Origin: Algibacter pacificus
Lineage (GTDB): Bacteria; Bacteroidota; Bacteroidia; Flavobacteriales; Flavobacteriaceae
Direction: 5' to 3'
Length of the DNA: 64,000 nt
Assembly (NCBI RefSeq): GCF_008033385.1
Contig: NZ_VOGY01000003.1
Coordinates: 186,001-250,000, forward strand
How positions within the stretch are numbered: position 1 is the stretch's first letter; each line of letters begins with the position of its first letter. The notes below the pieces were generated by a model. It did no database searches. It worked only from the letters and a program-made list of their open reading frames with translations, and was not told the origin of the DNA. Position numbers and translations under genes: made by a program. Shown piece by piece: positions 16,373 through 24,534 of the stretch.

Positions 16373-17107
16373 ATGAAATTAGAAAATAAAGTCATTATAG
16401 TAACTGGATCTTCTAAAGGTATCGGGAAAGAAGTGGCTATTCAATTGGCAAATAATGGTGCAAAAGTGGTTGTTAATCATTCCAATAGTGAGGCAGAAGC
16501 ACAAGCGACTGTAGATGCTATTGTTGAAAATGGTGGTACCGCCATTGCTGTAAAGGCCGATGTGAGTCAGAAATTGGATGTTGTAAATCTCTTCGATAAG
16601 GCTATTGAAACTTATGGCAAAGTAGATGTTTTGGTAAATAATGCCGGGATTATGACTTCTAAATTGATAAAAGATTGTACAGACGATGATTTTACAAATC
16701 AATTCGATGTTAATGTACGTGGTGTTTTTAATACTCTGCAAGAAGCGGATAGTAAATTAGCCGATAACGGAAACATTATTAATGTATCATCGAGTACGGC
16801 AAAATTGATGTTTCCAACTTATGGTATTTACTCATCTACTAAAGCGGCTGTTGAACAAATGACACGTGTGTTTTCTAAAGAAATTGGTCGTGGCATTTCG
16901 GTGAATGCTATTGCTCCGGGTGCTACGGAAACTGAGTTGTTTTTAAAAGGAAAATCGCAAGAGTTTATTGATAAATTGAGCAGTATGAATGCGTTTAACA
17001 GATTAGCAAAACCTATTGATATTGCTAATGTTATTGTGTTTTTGGCTAGCGATGAATCGAAATGGATTTCTGGTCAGGTTATTGGTGCTAATGGTGCTTT
17101 GGTGTAA
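16373..17107 (+). CDS. Short-chain dehydrogenase/reductase
   Basis: An NAD(P)-dependent oxidoreductase of 244 residues, close to the FabG/glucose-dehydrogenase type of classical SDRs. The Rossmann motif TGSSKGIG is at residues 11-18, NNAG at 89-92, the catalytic Ser in NVSSS near 139-140, and YSSTK (Tyr153, Lys157). PGATETE and SGQVIGANGALV close the fold. Start chosen at ATG 16373, where SDR homology begins; an upstream extension to 16262 is not SDR-like. It stands alone between repeat-bearing spacers, so neither substrate nor pathway can be inferred. The substrate is unknown. Confidence 0.9.
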   Translation: MKLENKVIIVTGSSKGIGKEVAIQLANNGAKVVVNHSNSEAEAQATVDAIVENGGTAIAVKADVSQKLDVVNLFDKAIETYGKVDVLVNNAGIMTSKLIKDCTDDDFTNQFDVNVRGVFNTLQEADSKLADNGNIINVSSSTAKLMFPTYGIYSSTKAAVEQMTRVFSKEIGRGISVNAIAPGATETELFLKGKSQEFIDKLSSMNAFNRLAKPIDIANVIVFLASDESKWISGQVIGANGALV

Positions 17108-17120
17108 ATTTTTTTTAGTT

Positions 17121-17455
17121 TTTTTTTGTCATTTCGACCATTTGGGAGAAATCACATAAAGAAATTCGGGGTTTGATGTTCTCACGGTTATGTGATTTCT
17201 CATGCTTCGAAGTGACAAAGTGAGATGGTTTATTCATGTAGTTTGTTTTTTTCGATGCTAGGAGAAATCATATAAAGAAACTCGGGGTTTGATGTTCTCA
17301 CGGTTATGTGACTTCTCATGCTTCGAAGTGACAAAGTGAGATGGTTTTTTCGTGTAGTTTGTTTTTTCGATGTTAGGAGAAATCATATAAAGAAACTCGG
17401 GTTTGATGTTCTCATGGTTATGTAGCTTCTTGTTTTTGGAAGTGATAAAAGCAGA
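17121..17455. repeat. Tandem array of a palindromic unit of about 116 bp, three copies
   Basis: The landmark GGAGAAATCA recurs at 17145, 17261 and, with a shifted spacing, 17376, giving periods of 116 and 115 bases. Copies 1 and 2 are nearly identical; copy 3 decays after about 17440. Each unit is itself an inverted repeat: GAGAAATCACATAA pairs with TTATGTGATTTCTC, and an outer GTCATTTCGA pairs imperfectly with TCGAAGTGAC. No coding potential is seen. Together with copy C of the dispersed repeat it makes up the 497-base spacer before dusB. Confidence 0.85.
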
Positions 17456-17499
17456 TTTTCACTACGTTAGTGATGCAAACAGCCTTTAGCAAACTTGTG

Positions 17500-17582
17500 C
17501 AAAAGCGATAGTAGCGGCATCCTTTTTGTTTTTTCGCAAAAAGATATAGCGGATAGCGCGGTGGCTTGCCATTTGCCCAAAT
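17500..17582 (+). repeat. Dispersed intergenic repeat, copy C (short form)
   Basis: Compact version of the copy-A element: GTAGCGGCATCC with a T run, a minimal centre, then AAAAAGATATAGCGGA and a diverged end GCTTGCCATTTGCCCAAATT. It directly follows the tandem palindromic array. Confidence 0.7.
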
Positions 17583-17604
17583 TATTAGAAATGAAATATC
17601 TCTT

Positions 17605-18600
17605 TTATTGGGTGAATTGGTAACCTGCAAATTTTTCTGAAACTTCGTTGAAAGCGGCGAAAACATCTTCGGAATGATCGGATGTTACCATTTTCATACG
17701 GTATTCTTTAAAGTGGGGAATGCCTTTAAAATAATTGGTGTAATGACGACGAGTTTCGAAAACGCCTAAGGTTTCGCCTTTCCAATCGATGGCCATTTGT
17801 AAATGGCGACGGGCAGCCTCAACACGTTCCTCCAAACTTATGGGTGCCAAATGCTCGCCGGTTTTAAAAAAGTGTTTTACTTGTTTGAAAAACCAGGGGT
17901 TTCCAATGCTTGCTCGGCCAATCATGCAACCGTCTAATCCGTAATCGTCACGCATTTCCATAGCGCGTTCGGGAGTGGTAACATCTCCGTTTCCGAAGAC
18001 AGGAATATGCATGCGCGGGTTGTTTTTTACTTGTGCAATGGGTTTCCAATTGGCATCGCCTTTGTACATTTGTGCGCGGGTGCGGCCGTGGATGGCAATG
18101 GCTTTACAGCCCACGTCTTGCAAACGCTCGGCTACTTCCACAATACGAATAGAATCGTGATCCCAGCCTAAACGGGTTTTCACTGTAATGGGGATGTTGG
18201 TGCGTTTTACCATTTCGGCAGTAAGTTGCTCCATTAAACAGACGTCTTTTAGAATGCCTGCGCCTGCGCCTTTACTCACTACTTTTTTTACCGGACAACC
18301 AAAATTAATATCGATAATATCGGGTTTAGACTCGGCTACAATATCTATGGTTTGCAGCATACTATCTAAATTGGCGCCAAAAATTTGAATGCCTACGGGG
18401 CGTTCTTTTTCGTAAATATCGAGTTTCATAACGCTTTTTGCGGCGTTACGGATAAGGCCTTCGCTGGATACAAATTCGGTGTAAACCACATCGGCGCCTT
18501 GTTCTTTGCAAAGTGCGCGAAAGGGTGGGTCGCTAACATCTTCCATGGGTGCTAAAAGCAATGGGAAATCGGGCAGTTCTATGTGATCTATTTTTACCAA
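17605..18600 (-). CDS. dusB: tRNA dihydrouridine synthase B
   Basis: Flavin enzyme that reduces uridines in the D-loop of tRNA. The 331 residues form the Dus TIM barrel: APMEDVSDPPFRALC near the N-terminus, catalytic Cys102 in DINFGCPVKKVVSKGAGAG, VKTRLGWD, AIHGRTRAQMYKG, and FGNGDVTTPE with GCMIGRASIGNPW. The longer Cys-motif context is of the DusB type. The start is TTG 18600, as no ATG or GTG lies closer to the fold. TAATTTTG about 20 bases upstream on the minus strand may be its -7 box. DusB is often linked to fis in proteobacteria, but not here. Confidence 0.94.
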   Translation of the reverse strand: MVKIDHIELPDFPLLLAPMEDVSDPPFRALCKEQGADVVYTEFVSSEGLIRNAAKSVMKLDIYEKERPVGIQIFGANLDSMLQTIDIVAESKPDIIDINFGCPVKKVVSKGAGAGILKDVCLMEQLTAEMVKRTNIPITVKTRLGWDHDSIRIVEVAERLQDVGCKAIAIHGRTRAQMYKGDANWKPIAQVKNNPRMHIPVFGNGDVTTPERAMEMRDDYGLDGCMIGRASIGNPWFFKQVKHFFKTGEHLAPISLEERVEAARRHLQMAIDWKGETLGVFETRRHYTNYFKGIPHFKEYRMKMVTSDHSEDVFAAFNEVSEKFAGYQFTQ

Positions 18601-18738
18601 GTGGATTTATTTTTTTGGCAAAATTAAGGTTTTTTAATTAATATGGTGTAAAAACCAGAAACGGCTTATTTTTTGATAATATAGGTTGTTTTTATTTGAG
18701 TTTTAAAATAGGGTATTCTGTGGTTAATAGCGGGTTTT

Positions 18739-19500
18739 TTAGATATTATTATAAGTTTTTAGTTCTAACTTTTTGCCATCAAAAACGCCATAGGTGAAAT
18801 ATTGAATCCAATCGCCAAGGTTTATGTATTGAGAATGGTTCCCTAAATTAATTTCCATTGGTAAGTGGCGGTGGCCAAATACAAAATAATCACGGTGTTT
18901 ATTATCTAGTTTTCTTTTGGCATATTTTACCAACCATTCGTTTTCTTCGCCTAAAAATTTGGCGTCATCATCACCAGAAATTAATTTGTTTTTTACCGAT
19001 AAATATTGCGCAATTCCTACGCCAATATCGGGATGTACCCATTTAAATAACCATTTAAAAACAGGGTTTGTAAACACTTTTTTCATGCGTTTATACCCTT
19101 TGTCGTATGGGCCTAAGCCGTCGCCATGGCCAATAAAAAACGTTTTATTGTTAAAGGTAAATTCTTTGGGGGTATTATATACAGGAATATTGAGTTCGTC
19201 TTCAAAATAACCATTCATCCAAAGGTCATGATTTCCAACAAAAAAATGGATGGGGATTCCTGAATCGGATATTTCGGCGAGTTTTCCTAAAGTTCGGGTA
19301 AAACCTTTAGGTACAACAGTTTTGTATTCAAACCAAAAATCGAATAAATCTCCAACCAAAAATATTGCGGCCGCATCTTGTTTTATGGTGTCTAACCAAG
19401 CTACAAATTTTTTTTCTCGGGGTAAAGAAGCTTCTTTTGTTGGCGCTCCTAAATGATTGTCGGAGGCAAAATATATTTTTTTTCCTTTGGGAATTTGCAT
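18739..19500 (-). CDS. lpxH: UDP-2,3-diacylglucosamine diphosphatase
   Basis: Metallophosphoesterase that cleaves UDP-2,3-diacylglucosamine to lipid X in lipid A synthesis, acting at the inner face of the inner membrane. The 253 residues carry all calcineurin-type metal motifs: SDNHLG (DxH), GDLFDFW (GDxxD), GNHDLW (GNHD), GHGDG and GHRH. The LFDFWFEY and KWVHPD segments match LpxH-like proteins. Start chosen at ATG 19500 because the fold starts at once; the frame continues to 19593 without family sequence. TATATTTA lies exactly four bases before the ATG. Confidence 0.88.
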   Translation of the reverse strand: MQIPKGKKIYFASDNHLGAPTKEASLPREKKFVAWLDTIKQDAAAIFLVGDLFDFWFEYKTVVPKGFTRTLGKLAEISDSGIPIHFFVGNHDLWMNGYFEDELNIPVYNTPKEFTFNNKTFFIGHGDGLGPYDKGYKRMKKVFTNPVFKWLFKWVHPDIGVGIAQYLSVKNKLISGDDDAKFLGEENEWLVKYAKRKLDNKHRDYFVFGHRHLPMEINLGNHSQYINLGDWIQYFTYGVFDGKKLELKTYNNI

Positions 19501-19504
19501 GGCG

Positions 19505-19512
19505 TAAATATA
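19505..19512 (-). promoter_or_regulatory. Putative -7 box of lpxH, four bases from the ATG
   Basis: Minus-strand TATATTTA, one mismatch from TAnnTTTG, four bases upstream of the chosen ATG. If used, the lpxH mRNA would be leaderless. Confidence 0.35.
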
Positions 19513-19655
19513 ACTTATTTTAATATAAACTAAAGAGATTAACGTATCACCTTTTTTAAGGTGTTTGCTTTTTGTTGGTTTTTTTTGTTGCATGATGATG
19601 TAACAAATTAATGTTAAGAGATTCGTATAAACAAGAGCAGTAATTATAATTTTTC

Positions 19656-19663
19656 TATTTTTG
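19656..19663 (+). promoter_or_regulatory. Putative -7 box of the DUF3108-TDO-M23-pgi run
   Basis: TATTTTTG matching TAnnTTTG, 76 bases upstream of the preferred DUF3108 start. It would serve the four-gene run that ends at the terminator after pgi. Confidence 0.4.
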
Positions 19664-19739
19664 GAATAGTAATTGTAATTTCTTGTGTGTTACAATAATT
19701 GTACATTTAAAAAGTTACATGATTATGACTAAAATACAA

Positions 19740-20522
19740 ATGAAAAAAACACTTCTTATATTATCGCTAATTTTTGTTTATCACGCCGGATTTTCGCAGC
19801 AGGAACCCGCCTTTGGTGATGGTGAATGGTTTAAATTTAGGATGAGTTACAGTAATTGGCTTAAAGCTGGTAACGCCACGTTGTTAGTAAAAGATGAAGT
19901 TTTAAATGAAAAACCAGTGTACCATGTTGTGGGTAAAGGTTGGACCACAGGTATGATTAAATGGTTTTTTAAAGTTACCGATAGATACGAGAGTTATTTT
20001 GATAAAACGACTAATTTACCATACAAGTTTGTTAGAAATATTGATGAAGGAGGGCATACTAAAGATTTAGAAATCGAATTTGATCAAGACAACAATAAAG
20101 CTCATGTGCACGATAAAAAGCATAAGCGAAAAGTAGTTGTGGATACCAAACCTAACATCCAAGATATGGTGTCTACTTTTTACTATTTGCGTAATAATTT
20201 GGACACAGAAAATTTGAACGTGGGTGATGAGGTTAAGATTGATATGTTTTTTGATGAAGAAAATTATGGTTTTAAATTACAATATTTAGGTGAAGAAATT
20301 ATTGATACCGATTTTGGAGATGTCATGTCGTTAAAATTTAGGCCGTATGTTATGGCAGGGCGCGTTTTTAAAGAGGAAGAAAGTTTAACGCTATGGGTTT
20401 CAAAAGATAAAAATAAATTACCTTTGCGTATCAAGGCAGATTTGGCTGTAGGTTCGCTTAGAGCAGATTTAGACGCGTTTAAAGGTTTAAAACATCCTTT
20501 TAATATTGTAGTTAAAAACTAA
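19740..20522 (+). CDS. DUF3108 domain protein, exported
   Basis: Exported protein of about 260 residues. The signal peptide is MKKTLLILSLIFVYHAGFSQ, which favours ATG 19740; ATG 19725 is a close alternative. The mature part matches DUF3108, a beta-rich periplasmic family: GEWFKFRMSYSNWLKAGNAT at the start, YESYFDKTTNLPYKFVRNID in the middle, and VSTFYYLRNN and LTLWVSKDKNKLPLRIKA near the end. The biochemical role is unknown. It is the first of four closely packed genes (DUF3108, TDO, M23 peptidase, pgi), with 7 bases to the next start. Confidence 0.8.
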   Translation: MKKTLLILSLIFVYHAGFSQQEPAFGDGEWFKFRMSYSNWLKAGNATLLVKDEVLNEKPVYHVVGKGWTTGMIKWFFKVTDRYESYFDKTTNLPYKFVRNIDEGGHTKDLEIEFDQDNNKAHVHDKKHKRKVVVDTKPNIQDMVSTFYYLRNNLDTENLNVGDEVKIDMFFDEENYGFKLQYLGEEIIDTDFGDVMSLKFRPYVMAGRVFKEEESLTLWVSKDKNKLPLRIKADLAVGSLRADLDAFKGLKHPFNIVVKN

Positions 20523-20529
20523 ATAGATA

Positions 20530-21447
20530 TTGAATTCCAAAATTACCGATCAAATAAAAGATAAATTTGAAGCCATTAATCAAGATGTTGATGCGCATTT
20601 AGAAGGCTTATTGCATAGTAAGCCTATTAATTATTGGGATTATATCCAAACCGATGCGTTGCTGAATTTGCAAGTACAGCGTACTGTTTTTCCAGACGAG
20701 TTGGTGTTTATAATGTACCACCAAGTAAACGAACTGCTGTTTAAAATGGTGCTTTCAGAAATGAATCAAATAGCAAAAAATGACATTATTGATACCAAAA
20801 CATTTACCACTAAAATAATGCGAATTAGTCGTTATTTTGATGTGTTAACGTCTTCTTTTAGTATTATGAAAGATGGAATGGATGTGGATCAATACAATAA
20901 ATTTAGAACAACTTTAACGCCTGCGAGTGGCTTTCAAAGCGCACAATATCGTAAAATTGAATTTGCTTCTACAGAGTTAATTAATTTGATTGATAAACGC
21001 TTTAGAGATACGTTTGATAGAAATGCATCCTACGAAGAAGCCTTTGAGTTTTTATATTGGCAAGCCGCAGGAAAGGACTATAAAACAGGGAAAAAAACCT
21101 ATACTTTATCCGATTTTGAAGCACGCTATAAAGATGAGTTTATAAGATTTGCTAAATTTTATCAAAACAACAATTTATGGAGTAAATTTAAAAGTCTTCC
21201 TAAAGCATCACAAGAAGATCAAGAATTGATAAATGCTATGAAGCATTACGATTATACGGTGAATATTAAATGGGTTATGGCGCATTATAACACCGCAAAT
21301 CATTATTTAAATATTAACGGAAAAACCGCCGAGGCAACCGGTGGAAGTGAGTGGGTGAAGTATATGCACCCAAAATATCAAAAAAGAATATTTTTTCCAG
21401 ATTTATGGACAGAGAAAGAAAAAGAAACGTGGGGAATAAATATATAA
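20530..21447 (+). CDS. Tryptophan 2,3-dioxygenase family protein
   Basis: Heme dioxygenase of about 305 residues that would open the indole ring of tryptophan to N-formylkynurenine. Family landmarks are DELVFIMYHQVNELLFKMVL with the distal His, RISRYFDVLTSSFSIM, and the substrate-binding ASGFQSAQYRKIEF. YWQAAGKDYKTGKKTYT follows, and the proximal heme His is probably His252 in WVMAHYNTANHY, with TGGSEWVKYM after it. The usual HxxMVxR is changed (Arg absent), as part of a diverged bacterial branch. It starts at TTG 20530. No kynurenine pathway partners are adjacent. The 3' end overlaps the peptidase gene by 43 bases. Confidence 0.85.
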   Translation: MNSKITDQIKDKFEAINQDVDAHLEGLLHSKPINYWDYIQTDALLNLQVQRTVFPDELVFIMYHQVNELLFKMVLSEMNQIAKNDIIDTKTFTTKIMRISRYFDVLTSSFSIMKDGMDVDQYNKFRTTLTPASGFQSAQYRKIEFASTELINLIDKRFRDTFDRNASYEEAFEFLYWQAAGKDYKTGKKTYTLSDFEARYKDEFIRFAKFYQNNNLWSKFKSLPKASQEDQELINAMKHYDYTVNIKWVMAHYNTANHYLNINGKTAEATGGSEWVKYMHPKYQKRIFFPDLWTEKEKETWGINI

Positions 21448-22739
21448 TATTGTTAGTGTGTACCATGGCTTTCATGGGGTGTAAAGAAGACAAAAAAGAA
21501 GACACATTAGAAAATATAGCTGCGATTGAAATACCAGAAAAAAACATAGAATTTGGTTTCAATCTGGACGATTTTATTGTGAAGCGGGATACCATTAAAA
21601 GTGGTGATAGTTTTGGAGAAATTTTGGATAGAAACCATGTAGGTTATCCTAAAATATTTAATATTGCAGAGCAAACCAAAGATAGTTTCGATATTAGAAA
21701 ACTTCAAATAGGAAAACCATACACGCTTTTATGTGCTAAGGATTCTTTGGAAACCCCCAAATGCTTTATCTATCAGCCTAATGTAGAAGAGTATGTAGTT
21801 ATTAATTTTGAAGATTCCATTCATGCTTATACCAACCGAAAGCCCATAAAATATATTCAAAAAACGGCTACAGGTATTATAAATAGTAATATTTCACAAA
21901 CTTTAGAAGCGCAAGGCTTAAGTCAGCGTTTAGCTTATAAAATGGCTGATGAAATTTATGCTTGGACTATAGATTTTAGACGTTTACAAAAAGGCGATCG
22001 GTTTAAAGTTATTTATACCGATAAGTATATAGACGATACAATTTATGCCGGAGTTCAGGATGTTAAAGCGGCTTATTTTGAACATAATAATGAGCCTTTT
22101 TATGCCTTTGAATTTGTAACAGACTCCGTAAAAGGTGTTAAAGATTATTTTAGCGAAGAAGCAAAAAACTTACGTCGTGCCTTTTTAAAAGCCCCTGTTA
22201 AGTTTAGTAGAATATCCTCACGCTATAATTTAAAACGCCGCATTGCACATTATGGTTTTCGTGTTAAGGCACATCGAGGAACAGATTTTGCAGCGCCGAA
22301 TGGTACACCTATTATGGCAACGGCAAATGGTACGGTTACAAAGTCGTCTTATACTAGTGGAAATGGGAAATATGTAAAAATTCGTCACAATGCCACCTAC
22401 GAAACACAATACTTACACATGTCTCGTCGAAATGTAAAAGTCGGACAATTTGTAAAACAAGGCGATATTATTGGTTTTGTGGGTAGTACAGGGAGCTCTT
22501 CTGGAAACCATGTGTGTTACCGTTTTTGGAAAAATGGTGTGCAAGTCGATCCGTTTAAACAAAAGTTACCCGAAGCTAAAGGCATTTCCGATTCTTTAAA
22601 AGTTCGCTATTTAGAATTTATTAAACCAATAAAGAAACAGCTTGATGCAATTGATTTCTTGGAAGATGTTTTCGAAGATCAAAAACCAATAGAACCAACA
22701 ATAAAACAAAATACTAACGCAATATCATTTAATAATTAA
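21405..22739 (+). CDS. M23-family peptidoglycan endopeptidase, lipoprotein
   Basis: Lysostaphin-type zinc peptidase of about 444 residues. ATG 21405 gives a good lipoprotein signal (MDRERKRNVGNK, hydrophobic YIILLVC, lipobox AFMGC near residue 26). A longer frame from 21351 lies wholly inside the TDO gene and would spoil it. Residues about 45-250 resemble the OapA/LysM-like N-terminal region of cell-wall M23 enzymes (VKRDTIKSGDSFGEIL). The peptidase domain has HYGFRVKAHRGTDFAAPNGT (zinc His and Asp), YLHMSR and HVCYRFW. Both zinc and catalytic His are kept, so it is likely active on peptidoglycan cross-links. It overlaps TDO and precedes pgi by 3 bases. Confidence 0.9.
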   Translation: MDRERKRNVGNKYIILLVCTMAFMGCKEDKKEDTLENIAAIEIPEKNIEFGFNLDDFIVKRDTIKSGDSFGEILDRNHVGYPKIFNIAEQTKDSFDIRKLQIGKPYTLLCAKDSLETPKCFIYQPNVEEYVVINFEDSIHAYTNRKPIKYIQKTATGIINSNISQTLEAQGLSQRLAYKMADEIYAWTIDFRRLQKGDRFKVIYTDKYIDDTIYAGVQDVKAAYFEHNNEPFYAFEFVTDSVKGVKDYFSEEAKNLRRAFLKAPVKFSRISSRYNLKRRIAHYGFRVKAHRGTDFAAPNGTPIMATANGTVTKSSYTSGNGKYVKIRHNATYETQYLHMSRRNVKVGQFVKQGDIIGFVGSTGSSSGNHVCYRFWKNGVQVDPFKQKLPEAKGISDSLKVRYLEFIKPIKKQLDAIDFLEDVFEDQKPIEPTIKQNTNAISFNN

Positions 22740-22742
22740 TCT

Positions 22743-24362
22743 ATGGCACTACCAAACGTAAATCCGACAACTACGGCATCGTGGAAAAAACTGCAAGCGC
22801 ATTTTGAATCTGTAAAAGATGTGCATATGAAAGATTTATTTGCTCAAGATAAAACGAGAGCGAATAACTTCACCATTAAATGGGATGATTTTTATGTCGA
22901 TTTTTCTAAAAATAGAATTACTGAAGAAACGCTTAAGTATTTATTAGAATTAGCTGATGATGTGAAGCTGAAAGACGCCATTAAAAGTCAGTTTTCTGGT
23001 GAAATAATAAATGAAACTGAAGGCAGAGCTGTATTACACACCGCTTTACGTGCACCAAAAGATGCCGATTTTAAAGTAGATGGTGTTAACGTCATGCCTG
23101 AAATTTACCAAGTAAAACAAAAAATTGAAGGGTTTACTAACGAAGTTGTAAACGGTGAAAGAAAAGGATATACAGGAAAAGCATTTACTGATGTGGTAAA
23201 CATTGGTATTGGTGGGTCGGATTTAGGACCAGCGATGGTAGTCGATGCACTTCAGTATTATAAAAATCATTTAACAACGCATTTTGTGAGTAATGTAGAT
23301 GGCGATCACGTTAATGAAGTGATTAAAAAACTAGATCCTGAAACCACATTATTTGTTATTGTATCTAAAACCTTTACTACACAAGAAACCCTGTCTAATG
23401 CCAATACATTAAAGGACTGGTTTTTAAAATCTGCCGATAATGAGGCTATTGCAAAACACTTTGTTGCGGTTTCTACTAATATTGAAAAAGTAAAAGGTTT
23501 TGGAATCGATGGAAACAACATCTTCCCAATGTGGGATTGGGTTGGCGGTCGTTTTTCACTTTGGAGCGCTGTAGGTTTAACCGTGAGTTTAGCTGTGGGT
23601 TATGAAAATTTTGATAGCTTATTAAAAGGGGCTAACAAAATGGACGAGCATTTTAAAAATGAAGATTTTAAATCGAATATTCCTGTAGTTTTAGCGCTAT
23701 TAACCGTTTGGTATAATAATTTCTTTAAGGCAGAAAGTGAAGCCGTAATTCCTTATTCTCAATACCTAAACCAGTTTGCAACCTATTTACAACAAGGTAT
23801 TATGGAAAGCAACGGGAAAAGTGTTGATAGAAATGGCAATCCAATAGATTATCAAACAGGCACCATTATTTGGGGTGAGCCAGGGACAAACGCGCAGCAT
23901 GCCTTTTTTCAATTAATTCATCAAGGAACAAAATTAATTCCTGCCGATTTTATTGGGTTTACACAGGCGTTACACGGGAATCAAGACCACCAAGATAAAT
24001 TAATGTCTAACTTTTTAGCACAAACAGAAGCGTTATTAAATGGTAAAACAGAAGCCGAAGTTGTTGCAGAAGGTACTAATGAAACCATAACGCCTTTCAA
24101 AATTTTTAAAGGTAACAAGCCAACAAATACAATTTTTATAAATAAACTATCGCCTGAAAGTTTAGGAAAACTTATCGCGATGTACGAGCATAAAATATTT
24201 GTTCAAGGTATTATCTGGAATATATTTAGCTACGACCAGTTTGGCGTGGAGCTTGGAAAACAGTTAGCATCCAAAATTTTAAACGAATTTAACGGTAATG
24301 TTAATAATGAACATGATTCTTCAACTCAGAATTTGTTGAGCTATTACAAAGAAATAAGATAA
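22743..24362 (+). CDS. pgi: Glucose-6-phosphate isomerase
   Basis: Interconverts glucose-6-phosphate and fructose-6-phosphate. The 539 residues are of the E. coli/eukaryote type. The two PGI signatures are seen: [16 protein letters not shown] with sugar-phosphate contacts, and the later [53 protein letters not shown] (catalytic Glu and His), and [16 protein letters not shown] are also in place. It is the last gene of a four-gene run and is followed by a strong terminator. Confidence 0.98.
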   Translation: MALPNVNPTTTASWKKLQAHFESVKDVHMKDLFAQDKTRANNFTIKWDDFYVDFSKNRITEETLKYLLELADDVKLKDAIKSQFSGEIINETEGRAVLHTALRAPKDADFKVDGVNVMPEIYQVKQKIEGFTNEVVNGERKGYTGKAFTDVVNIGIGGSDLGPAMVVDALQYYKNHLTTHFVSNVDGDHVNEVIKKLDPETTLFVIVSKTFTTQETLSNANTLKDWFLKSADNEAIAKHFVAVSTNIEKVKGFGIDGNNIFPMWDWVGGRFSLWSAVGLTVSLAVGYENFDSLLKGANKMDEHFKNEDFKSNIPVVLALLTVWYNNFFKAESEAVIPYSQYLNQFATYLQQGIMESNGKSVDRNGNPIDYQTGTIIWGEPGTNAQHAFFQLIHQGTKLIPADFIGFTQALHGNQDHQDKLMSNFLAQTEALLNGKTEAEVVAEGTNETITPFKIFKGNKPTNTIFINKLSPESLGKLIAMYEHKIFVQGIIWNIFSYDQFGVELGKQLASKILNEFNGNVNNEHDSSTQNLLSYYKEIR

Positions 24363-24393
24363 AACATTACAGTATTTTTATTTAATGCGTAAA

Positions 24394-24434
24394 AAGACCT
24401 TAATATTGTTAATATTAAGGTCTTGTTTTTTTTG
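24394..24434 (+). terminator. Terminator of the DUF3108-to-pgi run
   Basis: A perfect 14-bp inverted repeat (arms 24394-24407 and 24411-24424) with a 3-base loop, followed by G and a long T run. Confidence 0.9.
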
Positions 24435-24467
24435 TGTTATGTTAAATTTATTAACATTTAGGTAATG

Positions 24468-24494
24468 TTGACACTCTTATTATCCGTATTTTTG
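24468..24494 (+). promoter_or_regulatory. Promoter of the Oar-like TonB receptor gene
   Basis: TTG at 24468-24470, a 16-base spacer, and TATTTTTG at 24487-24494, matching the Bacteroidota TTG / TAnnTTTG consensus, with a slightly short spacer. It lies 40 bases before the receptor ATG and just after the pgi terminator. Confidence 0.65.
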
Positions 24495-24534
24495 CAAGGA
24501 CTAATTTTCAAATAATTAATACATAATTAGAATT

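Noticed and set aside
17121-17455. CRISPR array
   Set aside because: The unit is about 116 bp, self-palindromic, with no alternating short repeats and unique spacers.
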